Part shown: positions 50,280-60,332 of the stretch, in pieces
How positions within the stretch are numbered: the stretch's first letter is position 1
Layout: each line of letters starts with the position of its first letter
Assembly: GCF_009176725.1 (NCBI RefSeq)
Contig: NZ_AP020337.1
Coordinates: 2,046,001-2,110,000, forward strand
Reading direction: 5' to 3'
Source: Pseudomonas sp. KUIN-1
GTDB lineage: Bacteria > Pseudomonadota > Gammaproteobacteria > Pseudomonadales > Pseudomonadaceae
Length of the DNA: 64,000 bases
Translations under genes and position numbers: made by a program
Notes under the pieces: model-generated
The model's database searches: none
The model's input: only the letters and a program-made list of their open reading frames with translations
Told to the model about the DNA's origin: nothing

Positions 50280-51029
50280 TCAGGCGCTGAAGCCGCCGTC
50301 GATGGTCAGGCTGGCACCGGTGATGTAGCCCGCTTCAGGGCCTGCGAGGTAGGCGACGAAGCTGGCGATTTCTTCGCTGGTGCCGTAGCGGGGCAGGGCC
50401 ATCAGCGCTTTCAGGGTTTCGGCGAATTCGCCCTGCGCCGGGTTCATGTCGGTGTCCACCGGGCCGGGCTGAACGTTGTTGACGGTGATGCCTTGCGGAC
50501 CGAGGTCGCGGGCCATGCCTTTGGTCAGGCCGATCAGCGCTGATTTGCTCATGGCGTACGTGGCGCCGCCCGCAAAGGGCATGCGGTCAGCGTTGGTGCT
50601 GCCAATGTTGATGATGCGGCCGCCTTCTTCCATATGTCGCGCGGCTTCCTGGCTGGCGATGAATACGCTGCGCACGTTGATGGCCAGGGTCTTGTCGAAG
50701 TCCTGCATGCTGAATTCATTGAGCGGCGCGATGGCCAGAATGCCGGCGTTATTGACCAGGATATCCAGCCTGCCAAGGGTCTCGGCAGTGGTCTGCACGG
50801 CCTGGCGGATGGCTTTTTCGTCGGCGCTGTCTGCGCGAATGGCCAGTGCGCGGCCGCCATTGGCGACGATGCTGTCCTGAATCTCCAGAGCGCTGACCTC
50901 GGAGCTGACGTAGGTAAACGCCACGGCAGCGCCTTCTTTGGCCAGGCGCTGGACGATGGCTGCGCCGATGCCACGTGAGCCGCCCTGCACGAGCGCTACT
51001 TTGCCGGCGAGTTTAAGGTGTTCGATCAT
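50280..51029 (-). CDS. Short-chain dehydrogenase/reductase (3-oxoacyl-ACP reductase-like)
   Basis: A 249-residue classical SDR. It has the cofactor motif VQGGSRGIGAAIVQ near residue 15, NNAGI near 91, the Ser in INIGSTNADR and YAMSK (Tyr-x-x-x-Lys) near 155, and PGPVDTDMNP. It reduces or oxidises an unknown alcohol/ketone with NAD(P). A GGAGAAC ribosome binding site precedes ATG 51029. It is divergent from the isochorismatase-like gene, 113 bp away. Near its 3' end a strong GC hairpin lies at 50243-50265. Confidence 0.9.
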   Translation of the reverse strand: MIEHLKLAGKVALVQGGSRGIGAAIVQRLAKEGAAVAFTYVSSEVSALEIQDSIVANGGRALAIRADSADEKAIRQAVQTTAETLGRLDILVNNAGILAIAPLNEFSMQDFDKTLAINVRSVFIASQEAARHMEEGGRIINIGSTNADRMPFAGGATYAMSKSALIGLTKGMARDLGPQGITVNNVQPGPVDTDMNPAQGEFAETLKALMALPRYGTSEEIASFVAYLAGPEAGYITGASLTIDGGFSA

Positions 51030-51142
51030 GATGTTCTCCTTGGGGGCAGGTCTCGGACAAGCCTGAGGCTGTCGACGATTGCGACCAGAATAGACCTTGA
51101 TTGCGATAGTCTTGCTGAACCAAAAGTTCGGACTGATTCATC

Positions 51143-51709
51143 ATGGATATTCAAGACAACAGCGCGCTGATCCTGATCGACCTGCAGCAGGGCATCCATC
51201 ATCCCAGGCTCGGGCGACGTAATAACCCACTGGCCGAGAGCCATGTCAGCGCTCTGCTCAGTGCCTGGCGGCAATCCGGGCGGCCGGTGATTCACGTCCG
51301 GCATTTTTCGACGTCACCCGAATCAGTGTTCTGGCCGCAACAGTCAGGGGTCGAGTACCAGCCGGCGTTCGTGCCGCAAGCTGATGAGCGTGAGCTGAGC
51401 AAGCAGGTCCCCGACGCGTTTTGCGGGTCCTTTCTGGAAATGTGGTTACGCTCCGACGGCATCAGGCAGTTGGTGATCGCCGGTGTGGTCACCAACAACT
51501 CTGTCGAGTCGACCGCGCGCAGTGGCGGTAATCTGGGGTTTGACGTGCTGGTTGCGCACGATGCCTGCTTTACCTTTGATCAAAAGGACTTCTTCGGCAC
51601 GCCGCGCAGTGCCGAAGAGGTGCACGCAATGTCGCTGGCCAATCTGCATGGCGAGTACGCTACGGTCCTGTCGACGGCGCAGATTCTCCAGCAGGTGGCT
51701 GTCGAATAA
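51143..51709 (+). CDS. Isochorismatase-like hydrolase with Ser at the usual nucleophile position
   Basis: A 188-residue protein of the cysteine hydrolase fold. The catalytic Asp is in ALILIDLQQGIHH (about residue 13) and the Lys is in ELSKQVPDAF (about 91). The nucleophile segment reads IAGVVTNNSVESTARSGGNL, where the family consensus has Cys in place of the Ser (codon TCT). The rest of the fold is intact. Chemistry is uncertain. It is a second such case in the window. Confidence 0.85.
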   Translation: MDIQDNSALILIDLQQGIHHPRLGRRNNPLAESHVSALLSAWRQSGRPVIHVRHFSTSPESVFWPQQSGVEYQPAFVPQADERELSKQVPDAFCGSFLEMWLRSDGIRQLVIAGVVTNNSVESTARSGGNLGFDVLVAHDACFTFDQKDFFGTPRSAEEVHAMSLANLHGEYATVLSTAQILQQVAVE

Positions 51710-51722
51710 GCGCCTGACACGC

Positions 51723-54467
51723 CTACTTGCGGGTTTTCTTCGGTGCGGCGGGCAATGGGGCGAACAGCGCCTGCAAATCTTCGTCGCGCAGCTTCCAGTC
51801 GCCGGTTGTGCGACCGTCAAGCACACCCGAGGCCAGCGCTGATTTTTCCCGTTGCAGGCGCTGGATTTTCTCTTCCACGGTGCCGCGCGCGATCATCTTG
51901 TAGACGAACACCGGCTTGTCCTGGCCGATACGGTACGCGCGGTCGGTCGCCTGATTTTCCGCTGCAGGGTTCCACCACGGATCGTAGTGGATCACGGTAT
52001 CGGCGGCGGTGAGGTTGAGGCCGGTGCCGCCTGCTTTGAGGCTGATCAGGAAAATCGGCAGCTTGCCGCTCTGGAAGTCATGAATCGGCGTGCGGCGATC
52101 GCGGGTCGAGCCGGTCAGCAGGGCGTAGGCGATACCGCGTTGCTTGAGCTCTTCCTCGATCAGGCTGAGCATCGAAGTGAACTGCGAGAACAACAGAATC
52201 TTGCGACCTTCGGCCAGCAATTCTTCGAACATCTCCATCAGGCTGTTGAGCTTGCCCGAGGTGCCCTGTTTGCTGTTGACCGGCATGTCCTGATTGACCA
52301 GGCGCAGGTCACAGCAGACCTGACGCAGCTTGAGCAGCGCTTCGAGAATGATGATCTGGCTGCGTGCCACGCCTTTGCGGGTGATTTCGTCCCTGACCTT
52401 TTTGTCCATCGCCAGGCGCACGGTTTCGTACACATCGCGCTGCGCGTCGTTGAGGTCGACCCAGTGGATGATCTCGGTCTTGGGTGGCAGTTCGGTCGCC
52501 ACCTGTTCCTTGGTACGACGCAGCAGGAATGGCTTGATGCGCGCATTGAGGTGATGCAGGCGGTCCTGGTTGCCATGCTTTTCGATGGCGGTGCGGTAGT
52601 TGCTGTTGAATTCCTTGCTGTTGCCCAGCCAGCCGGGCATCAGGAAGTGAAACAGCGACCACAGCTCGCCCAGGTGGTTTTCCAGCGGCGTGCCGCTCAG
52701 GCACAGGCGCTGACGGGCGTTGAGGTTGCGTGCGGCCTGGGCGGCCTTGCTGTTGGGGTTCTTGATGTACTGCGCTTCATCGAGAATCAGCACATGGAAG
52801 GGCTGTTTTTCGAGCAACTCCAGGTCCCGTGGCAGCAAAGCGTAGGTGGTCAGGATCAGGTCGTAATCCTGAAGGTTGCCGGCATCCTGATGGCGGTTGG
52901 CACCGTACAGGGCCAGCACTTTGAGGTCCGGGGTGAAGTGCTCGGACTCGTCCAGCCAGTTGGGGATCAGGCTGGTCGGCATGACCGCCAGTGCCGGGCG
53001 ATCGAGGCGTCCGGCCTGTTTTTCCATCAGCAGGTGGGCCAGGGTCTGCAGGGTCTTGCCCAAGCCCATGTCGTCGGCCAGCACGCCGCCGACTTCCAGC
53101 TCGCGCAGCGACTGCATCCAGCTCAGGCCTTCCAGCTGATACGGGCGCAGCGTAGCGTTCAGCCCGTCGGGCAGGCTGACCGGCGCGTCCTTGATGTTGA
53201 TCAGGCGTTCGGCAAAGTGACGCAGGCGGTCGCCGCCCTGCCAGGTCAGCGGCAGGTCTTCGAGCTGGGTAAGGCGTGCCGCATCGGCTTTGCTCATGCG
53301 CAGCGCGTTGTTGCCCTCCTGACGCCAGTAGAAGTCCCCCAGCGTCGCCAGTACCGGCTTGAGCCGGCCGTAGGGCAGGGCGATCTGTACCGGGCTGCCG
53401 CCGCTTTGCGTGAAGTGATTGAGCTGCACCAGCAGTTGTTCTTCGTCCCCGCGCTTGGCCACGGCCGACGGGCTCATCAGTTCGGGATGGCTGCGGATCA
53501 GGTTGATCAGGATCGGCAGCAGGCTCAGGCGCTCGCCGTTGACGATGATGCCCAGTTCCAGATCGAACCAGTCGCGCTCGTTCTCTTCATCGATGACCGC
53601 GTACCAGTCTTCCACTGGCGTGACGTCGAAGCCGAACTCTTCCTGAATGTCGATTTCCCAGCCTTGTTCGCGCAGCCGCGGCAGGTCATCGAGGACAAAA
53701 TGCAGCCAGGCCTTGTCGTTGGGCAGTTCGTACATGTCACCGGCGCTGTCGGGCAGTGCCTTGCTTTGCCGGGTGGCGACCTTGAAACCCAGATCGGCCA
53801 GTTCCTGGCGCAACTGCCGCTCCCGTTCGCCCTGACGACGGATGCGCAGGGTTTCGGTGTCGGTGTGTTCGATGATGTCGCTTTTCTGATTCACCAGATC
53901 GCTGCCCAGCGAACTGACCAGAATGCTGACGTTGGTGGTGCCGACCGCGTAATGCTTGCCGTAGGCAAAGGCCAGCGCGGCACGGTGCTGAATGTGCCGC
54001 TGCATGCGCCCGTTGCGCGGCTCGTAGGCACTGAACTCGATGCTGGCCAGAATCAGCCTGGGCCGTGGCTGCAGGTCATCGATCAGGCGCTCCGGCAACC
54101 TGGGCTTTTGTTCGACAGGCTTTTCCATCTCTTGCTGGTGCGAGGCCAGCGCGGCCTGCAGCAGCGGACGGTTGTGCGGGTCCTGCAGAAACAGCAGGGC
54201 GGCCACGCAGTGTTTGCAGTCGTTGCGAACCGGGCAGGTGCATTTGCAGGTCAGGTAGTTCTTGTAGCGATCGGGGTCCTTGAACAGCAGCGTCTGGGTG
54301 TAGATTTCCAGGCCCGAGCCCCGACAGGCGGTGCGGATGATCTGCGGGCTGGAGTCTTCCAGCACGATGCGTTTTTGCCGGGCGTAGTCGCGCCCTCGCT
54401 CAAGCGTTCGCTCGTGGAATAGGTCTGTCCAGGCCGCAGCCAGGACTTTTTCGAGAATGGACGACAA
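51723..54467 (-). CDS. SWIM-zinc-finger SNF2-family helicase
   Basis: A 914-residue DNA/RNA-dependent ATPase. An N-terminal SWIM zinc finger (CKCTCPVRNDCKHC, about residues 74-87) is followed by a long middle region and a SNF2/RapA-type helicase: motif I LADDMGLGKTLQTLAH, motif II LDEAQYIKN, and late motifs LISLKAGGTGLNLTAAD and ATDRAYRIGQDKPV. It likely remodels nucleic acid-protein complexes. A TTG start at 54467 is the only choice because TAA lies two codons before it; there is no strong ribosome binding site. Confidence 0.93.
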   Translation of the reverse strand: MSSILEKVLAAAWTDLFHERTLERGRDYARQKRIVLEDSSPQIIRTACRGSGLEIYTQTLLFKDPDRYKNYLTCKCTCPVRNDCKHCVAALLFLQDPHNRPLLQAALASHQQEMEKPVEQKPRLPERLIDDLQPRPRLILASIEFSAYEPRNGRMQRHIQHRAALAFAYGKHYAVGTTNVSILVSSLGSDLVNQKSDIIEHTDTETLRIRRQGERERQLRQELADLGFKVATRQSKALPDSAGDMYELPNDKAWLHFVLDDLPRLREQGWEIDIQEEFGFDVTPVEDWYAVIDEENERDWFDLELGIIVNGERLSLLPILINLIRSHPELMSPSAVAKRGDEEQLLVQLNHFTQSGGSPVQIALPYGRLKPVLATLGDFYWRQEGNNALRMSKADAARLTQLEDLPLTWQGGDRLRHFAERLINIKDAPVSLPDGLNATLRPYQLEGLSWMQSLRELEVGGVLADDMGLGKTLQTLAHLLMEKQAGRLDRPALAVMPTSLIPNWLDESEHFTPDLKVLALYGANRHQDAGNLQDYDLILTTYALLPRDLELLEKQPFHVLILDEAQYIKNPNSKAAQAARNLNARQRLCLSGTPLENHLGELWSLFHFLMPGWLGNSKEFNSNYRTAIEKHGNQDRLHHLNARIKPFLLRRTKEQVATELPPKTEIIHWVDLNDAQRDVYETVRLAMDKKVRDEITRKGVARSQIIILEALLKLRQVCCDLRLVNQDMPVNSKQGTSGKLNSLMEMFEELLAEGRKILLFSQFTSMLSLIEEELKQRGIAYALLTGSTRDRRTPIHDFQSGKLPIFLISLKAGGTGLNLTAADTVIHYDPWWNPAAENQATDRAYRIGQDKPVFVYKMIARGTVEEKIQRLQREKSALASGVLDGRTTGDWKLRDEDLQALFAPLPAAPKKTRK

Positions 54468-54499
54468 GTTTTAAAAAGCCCTACGCCGCAGCGATGCTC

Positions 54500-54528
54500 A
54501 AAAAGAAAGGGGACGCTTGGGCGTCCCT
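54500..54528 (-). terminator. Terminator of csiV
   Basis: On the minus strand the stem GGGACGC/GCGTCCC is followed by CTTTCTTTTT. It lies 15 bp past the csiV stop. Confidence 0.8.
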
Positions 54529-54542
54529 TGCGTACGTAAAGA

Positions 54543-55067
54543 TCAAAGAGGAGAAACCTTGATCAGCAACGCGAGGTTGCCATTGTCCAGATAGGTCAGC
54601 TCACCGTTCTTTACCCTGGCAGTCTGCTTCAATCGTTCACTGCTGATGACCACGCCATGCGGGTCCAGCTGGTTGACCCAGAATTGTGCACCAATATCGG
54701 TGAAGCGTGCCATCGCCAGACTCACGGTACCCTCGATCGGGAAATGCCCAAGCCGCTCTTCACCACTGGTGATGGCGACCTTGCCCGGTTCGGTGCCGAT
54801 GCTCTGCTGCCAGGCGCGCTGCATCAGTACTTCATAGTGGCCGCTGCCTTGCAGTTTGCTCGCCAGATCATTGAGCGCGGGGCTTCGTTCATCGTTCGCG
54901 TCGATCTTCTGTGCGCCCTTGTCCCAGTTTTCCGGTACAAGCTGGCGGGTCGAGGCCGGCTCGCCGCTCTGGCGAAACAGCAGAATCTCGACTTGATACA
55001 GGCCATCGGCGAACGCGGCCGGCGTGATCAGCGCCAGCAGCAGGATCAGTGAACGAAACAGAAGCAT
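54543..55067 (-). CDS. csiV: CsiV family protein
   Basis: A 174-residue exported protein. The signal peptide ends at PAAFADG, followed by YQVEILLFRQ and a beta-rich region with the C-terminal QTARVKNGELTYLDNGNLAL. CsiV binds peptidoglycan in P. aeruginosa-type organisms and Shewanella, as I recall. It lies directly downstream of mfd (13 bp before its stop reading the same strand), as in other Pseudomonas. Confidence 0.8.
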   Translation of the reverse strand: MLLFRSLILLLALITPAAFADGLYQVEILLFRQSGEPASTRQLVPENWDKGAQKIDANDERSPALNDLASKLQGSGHYEVLMQRAWQQSIGTEPGKVAITSGEERLGHFPIEGTVSLAMARFTDIGAQFWVNQLDPHGVVISSERLKQTARVKNGELTYLDNGNLALLIKVSPL

Positions 55068-55078
55068 GCGTGAATCCT

Positions 55079-58000
55079 TCAAGCAGTTTTCGGGGTCAGG
55101 CGCTCAAGCAGCGCTTCGATCGTATTGAAGCGCTCTTCCGGGCGCTCCATGGGAACCATGAATTTGAACAGTGTGGCGCCTTCGAACTTGTAGCGGTTGG
55201 GCTGGCTCTGAATCAGCTTGATCAGGGTCAAAGGATCAACCGGCGTCTCGGCCGCGAACTCGATACGGCCACCTTGCGGGCCACCGTCGATTTTCCGGAT
55301 GCCCAGCTGTTCGGCGTGCAGTTTGAGCAGCGTGATACGCACCAGATTCTTGGTCGGCTCCGGAAGCAGGCCGAAGCGGTCGATCATTTCGACCTGCAGG
55401 TCCTTGAGGGCCTCTTCGTCAGCGGCGTTGGCAATGCGCTTGTAGAGAATCAGGCGCGTGTGCACATCCGGCAGATAGGCTTCGGGGATCAAGGCCGGCA
55501 CGCGCAGGTTGATTTCCGGTCCGCCGCCCAGCGGCTGATCGAGATTGGGCTGTTCGCCCTTGCGAATCGACTTCACCGCGCGCTCGAGCATTTCCATGTA
55601 CAGGGTAAAGCCCACCGCCTGGATCTGGCCGCTCTGGCCGTCCCCGAGCAGTTCGCCTGCGCCACGGATCTCCAGGTCGTTGGTGGCGAGCACGAAGCCC
55701 GCGCCAAGGTCCTGAGTATTGGCAATCGCTTCCAGACGCTTTTCGGCGTCGTGGGTAATCTGTTTGCGTGGCGGGGTCAGCAGGTAGGCATAGGCCTGGT
55801 GGTGACTGCGCCCGACACGACCGCGCAACTGGTGCAACTGGGCCAGACCGAACTTGTCGGCGCGCTCGATGATGATGGTGTTGGCGCTCGGCACGTCGAT
55901 GCCGGTCTCGATGATTGTCGAGGCGATCAGCACATTGAAGCGCTTGTGGTAGAAATCGCTCATCACCTGTTCGAGTTCGCGCTCGCGCATCTGCCCGTGG
56001 CCGATGCCGATACGTGCTTCCGGCACCAGTTCGGCCAGATCGGCGGCGCATTTCTCGATGGTCTTGACGTCGTTGTGCAGGTAATAGACCTGGCCGCCGC
56101 GCAACAGCTCACGCAGCAAGGCTTCCTTGATGGTCGGCTTGTTCTGCTCCATCACGAAGGTGCGCACCGACAGCCTGCGCGCCGGTGGCGTAGCGATGAT
56201 CGACAGGTCGCGCATGCCCGACACGGCCATGTTCAGGGTGCGCGGGATCGGCGTTGCGGTCAGGGTCAGAATATCGACCTCGCTGCGCAGCGCCTTGAGC
56301 TGTTCTTTCTGGCGAACGCCAAACCGGTGTTCTTCGTCGATGATCACCAAGCCGAGGTTTTTGATCTTGACGTCATCCTGCAACAGCTTGTGCGTACCGA
56401 TGACGATGTCGATCTTGCCCTCGGCCAGATCGGCAACTGCGGCGCTGACTTCCTTGGCCGACTTGAAGCGGCTCATTACCTCGACGGTCACCGGCCAGTC
56501 GGCGAAACGGTCGCGGAAGCTGTTGTAGTGCTGCTGCGCGAGCAGGGTGGTCGGCACCAGAATGGCCACCTGACGCCCGCCATGCACAGCGATGAAGGCG
56601 GCACGCATGGCCACTTCGGTCTTGCCGAAACCCACGTCGCCACAGACCAGACGATCCATCGGCTTGGGCGCCAGCATGTCGGCGCGCACGGCGTCGATGG
56701 TGGTCTGCTGATCCGGTGTCTCTTCGAACGGGAAGCCTGCGCTGAAGGTCGCGTAATCGGCTTTCGGGTCGGCAAACGCATAGCCTTCGCGGGCCGCGCG
56801 ACGCGCGTAGATATCCAGCAGTTCGGCGGCCACGTCACGGACCTGCTCGGCAGCCTTGCGTTTGGCTTTCTGCCAGGTTTCCGAGCCCAGGCGGTGCAGC
56901 GGCGCGGTTTCGTCGTCGCTGCCGGTGTAGCGGGCAATCAGGTGCAGGTTGGCGACGGGTACGTACAGCTTGGCGTCTTCGGCGTAGGCCAGCATCAGGA
57001 ATTCGGCGACCTGGTTTTCGACTTCCAGCGTCGCAAGCCCGAGATAACGACCCACGCCATGATCGATGTGCACCACCGGCGCGCCTTCGCGCAGCTCGGT
57101 GAGGTTCTTGATGACTGCGTCGTTGTTGCCGCCGTCGGTGCGCTTTTCGCGGCGACGGCGCTGCATGACGCGCTGGCCGAACAGCGGGCTTTCTGCGATC
57201 AGCGCCAGGGCTGGTTGTTCCAGCAGCAGGCCTTCGTCAAGCGGTGCGATGGTGATTGCCAGCCGGTCCTTGCCGTCGACGAAGTCCAGCCAGCTGTCGA
57301 CGGTTTTGGGTCGCAGCTTGAGGCGTTCGAGCAGTTCCAGCAGCACTTCCCGGCGTCCGGCGGACTCGGCGGTGAACAGCACGCGACCGGGGAAGTCATC
57401 CAGAAACGTCGACAGGGCCGCCAGTGGTTGAGTGGCCTTGGCTTCGATGGACAGGTCCGGCAGGGACTGCGCCGGGAAGCGCTCGCGTCCGGCACCGGCG
57501 TCGACATCCTGCTGGCTGGCGACCACGCGCGGCCAGTTTTTCAGGCGCGCGAAACAGTCTTCTACCGGTAGAAACAATTCTGCGGGCGGCAGCAGCGGCC
57601 GGGCAGGGTCGACGCGGCGTTCTTCATAGCGGTTGCGCACGTCGTTCCAGAAGTTCTCGGCAGCCTGCTCAATGCCCGGCAGGGAAAACACCTGGGTGTC
57701 CTGCGGCAGGTAATCGAACAGCGTCGAGGTTTCCTCGAAGAACAGCGGGATGTAGTACTCGATGCCGGCAGGCGTGATGCCGCTGCTCAAGTCCTGGAAA
57801 ATCGGGCTGCGTCGGAAGTCCACGTCGAAGCGCTCGCGAAAGCGCGCCTTGAAGCGTGTGACTTCTTCTTTCTGTAACGGGAATTCACGGGCAGGCAACA
57901 GGCGCACCGACTCGACCTTGTCGATGGAGCGCTGGGTGTCCGGATCGAAGGTGCGCAGCGTTTCGATTTCATCGTCGAACAGGTCGATCCGAAACGGCAG

Positions 58001-58531
58001 CTTGCTGCCCATCGGGAACAGATCGATCAGCGCCCCGCGCACGGTGAACTCGCCATGTTCGTAGACCGTATCCACATACCGGTAGCCGCTGGCTTCCAGG
58101 CGCGTACGCATGGCTTCCACATCGAGCTTCTGGCCGACATCCAGCACCAGGCTGCTGCCGAGCAGAAATTTGGTCGGCGCCAGTCTATGTAGGGCGGTGG
58201 TGATGGGAACTACCAAAACGCCATGCTCCAGTTCCGGCAGGCGATAGAGGCTGGCAATACGCTGGGAAATGATGTCCTGGTGCGGCGAAAACAGGTCGTA
58301 GGGCAGGGTTTCCCAGTCCGGGAAGTGCAGAACCGGCAGCGTAGGTGCAAAAAACTTCAGCTCTTGCTCGAGCCGCTCGGCGCTTTGGCTGTCGGCGGTC
58401 AGCAGCAGGGTGAAGCGCTTGGCCGCGCTGGCGGCTTCGGCAATGGCCAGGCTCAGTGTGGCACCGGGAAGATTGCCCCAGTGTTGTTTGCCTGCAGCGG
58501 CAGAAAGATGCGGTAGACGCAGAACTGGCAC
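55079..58531 (-). CDS. mfd: Transcription-repair coupling factor
   Basis: An 1150-residue ATPase that removes stalled RNA polymerase and recruits UvrA. The UvrB-homology N-terminus has LPVLHFPDWETLPYD, the RNA polymerase-interaction domain follows, the helicase has DRLVCGDVGFGKTEVAMRAA (motif I) and IIDEEHRFGV (DEEH), and the C-terminal RID/TRCF domain has LPEPTKNLVRI. A GTG start at 58531 (MPVLRLPHLSAAAGKQ) gives the normal length; an ATG further upstream would add 46 unrelated residues. Divergent from gap. Confidence 0.97.
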   Translation of the reverse strand: MPVLRLPHLSAAAGKQHWGNLPGATLSLAIAEAASAAKRFTLLLTADSQSAERLEQELKFFAPTLPVLHFPDWETLPYDLFSPHQDIISQRIASLYRLPELEHGVLVVPITTALHRLAPTKFLLGSSLVLDVGQKLDVEAMRTRLEASGYRYVDTVYEHGEFTVRGALIDLFPMGSKLPFRIDLFDDEIETLRTFDPDTQRSIDKVESVRLLPAREFPLQKEEVTRFKARFRERFDVDFRRSPIFQDLSSGITPAGIEYYIPLFFEETSTLFDYLPQDTQVFSLPGIEQAAENFWNDVRNRYEERRVDPARPLLPPAELFLPVEDCFARLKNWPRVVASQQDVDAGAGRERFPAQSLPDLSIEAKATQPLAALSTFLDDFPGRVLFTAESAGRREVLLELLERLKLRPKTVDSWLDFVDGKDRLAITIAPLDEGLLLEQPALALIAESPLFGQRVMQRRRREKRTDGGNNDAVIKNLTELREGAPVVHIDHGVGRYLGLATLEVENQVAEFLMLAYAEDAKLYVPVANLHLIARYTGSDDETAPLHRLGSETWQKAKRKAAEQVRDVAAELLDIYARRAAREGYAFADPKADYATFSAGFPFEETPDQQTTIDAVRADMLAPKPMDRLVCGDVGFGKTEVAMRAAFIAVHGGRQVAILVPTTLLAQQHYNSFRDRFADWPVTVEVMSRFKSAKEVSAAVADLAEGKIDIVIGTHKLLQDDVKIKNLGLVIIDEEHRFGVRQKEQLKALRSEVDILTLTATPIPRTLNMAVSGMRDLSIIATPPARRLSVRTFVMEQNKPTIKEALLRELLRGGQVYYLHNDVKTIEKCAADLAELVPEARIGIGHGQMRERELEQVMSDFYHKRFNVLIASTIIETGIDVPSANTIIIERADKFGLAQLHQLRGRVGRSHHQAYAYLLTPPRKQITHDAEKRLEAIANTQDLGAGFVLATNDLEIRGAGELLGDGQSGQIQAVGFTLYMEMLERAVKSIRKGEQPNLDQPLGGGPEINLRVPALIPEAYLPDVHTRLILYKRIANAADEEALKDLQVEMIDRFGLLPEPTKNLVRITLLKLHAEQLGIRKIDGGPQGGRIEFAAETPVDPLTLIKLIQSQPNRYKFEGATLFKFMVPMERPEERFNTIEALLERLTPKTA

Positions 58532-58736
58532 GGGAAGGTCGGGCTCCAGGCGTTGCAACAGGGGCGGCGATTGTAACGGGGGAAGGTGGTGGCTGTCAGT
58601 TTTCCGGAGTATTACCGAGTATTTACGGGCGAAAATTATGTAGTGCGCGTCGATATGACAGCCGTGCATTGCTCATAAACAAAGGCGCGGTCATAATGTA
58701 GCCCCTTTTTTCAGCCCCTACATGTGGAAGGTTCCC

Positions 58737-60185
58737 GTGACTCAGAAGCCCGACCAGTGTCTTGGTGAATGGATTGATCGTGAAGCTCTCGCCGAAGCGA
58801 TGATCCCGCTCATCGGTCAGCTCTACCGCAATAATAATGTGGTGAGCTCGATCTATGGCCGTAGCCTGATCAACCGTTCAGTCATCGCGATTCTCAAAGC
58901 TCACCGCTTTGCGCGTCATCGTCAGTCCGATGCGGTTGAGTTGTCCGTACACGAGACGTTCCCGCTGATCAAGGCGATGAGCGAGCTCAAGCTGGGTGCC
59001 GCTTCGGTGGACCTGGGCAAGCTGGCGGTGAAGTTCAAGACCGAAGGCAATGGCCGCACGCCAGAGCAGTTCGTCCGTGAAGAACTGGCCAGTGTAGTGG
59101 GGCAGCAGGGCGCCAGCCCACGCAAGGGCACCGACGTCGTGCTGTACGGTTTCGGTCGTATCGGTCGCCTGCTGGCGCGGATCCTGATCGAGAAGACCGG
59201 TGGTGGCGACGGCCTGCGTCTGCGCGCCATCGTGGTCCGCAAGGGCGCGGAAAACGATCTGGTCAAGCGCGCCAGCCTGTTGCGCCGTGACTCGGTTCAC
59301 GGTCCGTTCGATGGCACCATCACCATCGACGAAGCCAACAGCACGCTCACCGCCAACGGCAACCTGATTCAGGTGATCTACGCCAAGAACCCGTCCGAGG
59401 TGGATTACACCCAGTACGGTATCAAGGACGCTCTGCTGGTGGACAACACCGGTGTATGGCGTGATGCCGAAGGTCTGGGTCAGCATCTGGCCTGCCCGGG
59501 CATCGACCGCGTGGTCCTGACCGCGCCGGGCAAAGGCAAGCTGAAGAACATCGTGCACGGTATCAACCACGGTGAAATCACTGCGGACGACAAGATCGTC
59601 TCGGCGGCATCCTGCACCACCAACGCCATCGTGCCGGTGCTCAAGGCGGTCAACGACAAGTTCGGCATCACCAACGGTCACGTCGAAACGGTTCACTCGT
59701 ACACCAACGACCAGAACCTGATCGACAACTTCCACAAGGGCGATCGTCGCGGCCGTAGCGCCGCGTTGAACATGGTCATCACCGAAACCGGTGCGGCCAC
59801 CGCTGCTGCCAAGGCATTGCCCGAGCTGGCCGGCAAGCTGACCGGCAACGCGATTCGTGTTCCGACGCCGAACGTGTCCATGGCCATTCTCAACCTCAAC
59901 CTCGAGAAGCAGACCACTCGCGAAGAAATGAACGAGTACCTGCGCTACATGGCGCTGCACTCGGACCTGCACAAGCAGATCGACTTCGTGAACTCGCAGG
60001 AGGTGGTCTCCACTGACTTCGTTGGCTCGCGTCACGCCGGTGTCGTGGATGCCGAAGCGACCATCGTCAACGACAACCGCGTTGTGCTGTATGTCTGGTA
60101 CGACAACGAATTCGGTTACAGCCATCAGGTGGTTCGCGTGATGGAAGACATGGCAGACGTCAATCCGCCAGCTTTTCCGCAGTAA
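58737..60185 (+). CDS. gap: Glyceraldehyde-3-phosphate dehydrogenase, long form
   Basis: A 482-residue GAPDH with about 125 extra N-terminal residues typical of the Pseudomonas long form. The NAD domain begins VVLYGFGRIGRLLARI near residue 130; the catalytic Cys is in SAASCTTNAIVP near residue 290; the C-terminus has YDNEFGYSHQVVRVMED. A GTG start at 58737 follows GGAAGG at five bases; an in-frame ATG at 58722 overlaps that site. Probably works in gluconeogenic or glycolytic flux with NAD or NADP. A strong terminator follows. Confidence 0.93.
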   Translation: MTQKPDQCLGEWIDREALAEAMIPLIGQLYRNNNVVSSIYGRSLINRSVIAILKAHRFARHRQSDAVELSVHETFPLIKAMSELKLGAASVDLGKLAVKFKTEGNGRTPEQFVREELASVVGQQGASPRKGTDVVLYGFGRIGRLLARILIEKTGGGDGLRLRAIVVRKGAENDLVKRASLLRRDSVHGPFDGTITIDEANSTLTANGNLIQVIYAKNPSEVDYTQYGIKDALLVDNTGVWRDAEGLGQHLACPGIDRVVLTAPGKGKLKNIVHGINHGEITADDKIVSAASCTTNAIVPVLKAVNDKFGITNGHVETVHSYTNDQNLIDNFHKGDRRGRSAALNMVITETGAATAAAKALPELAGKLTGNAIRVPTPNVSMAILNLNLEKQTTREEMNEYLRYMALHSDLHKQIDFVNSQEVVSTDFVGSRHAGVVDAEATIVNDNRVVLYVWYDNEFGYSHQVVRVMEDMADVNPPAFPQ

Positions 60186-60230
60186 ACGTTGAACGCTTAA
60201 GCTGCCCGGTCTGACCGGGACAGCAGATAA

Positions 60231-60276
60231 ACGGGCCGAACCCTGCGCAGGCAGGCTTCGGCCCGTTTTGTTTTGT
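60231..60276 (+). terminator. Intrinsic terminator of gap
   Basis: Stem ACGGGCCGAA/TTCGGCCCGT followed by TTTGTTTTG. Confidence 0.88.
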
Positions 60277-60332
60277 GGCTGACCATGAGAATCTGTCACG
60301 CGCAGATTTTCTGGACGATGGAGTCACCAAGG

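Noticed and set aside
51852..54422. An 856-codon open frame antisense to the SNF2 helicase
   Set aside because: It mirrors the codon structure of the helicase, lacks a ribosome binding site and shows no domains, while the opposite strand has all helicase motifs.
55049..57571. An 840-codon open frame antisense to mfd
   Set aside because: Same reason: the Mfd motifs on the minus strand are complete and the plus frame is a shadow.
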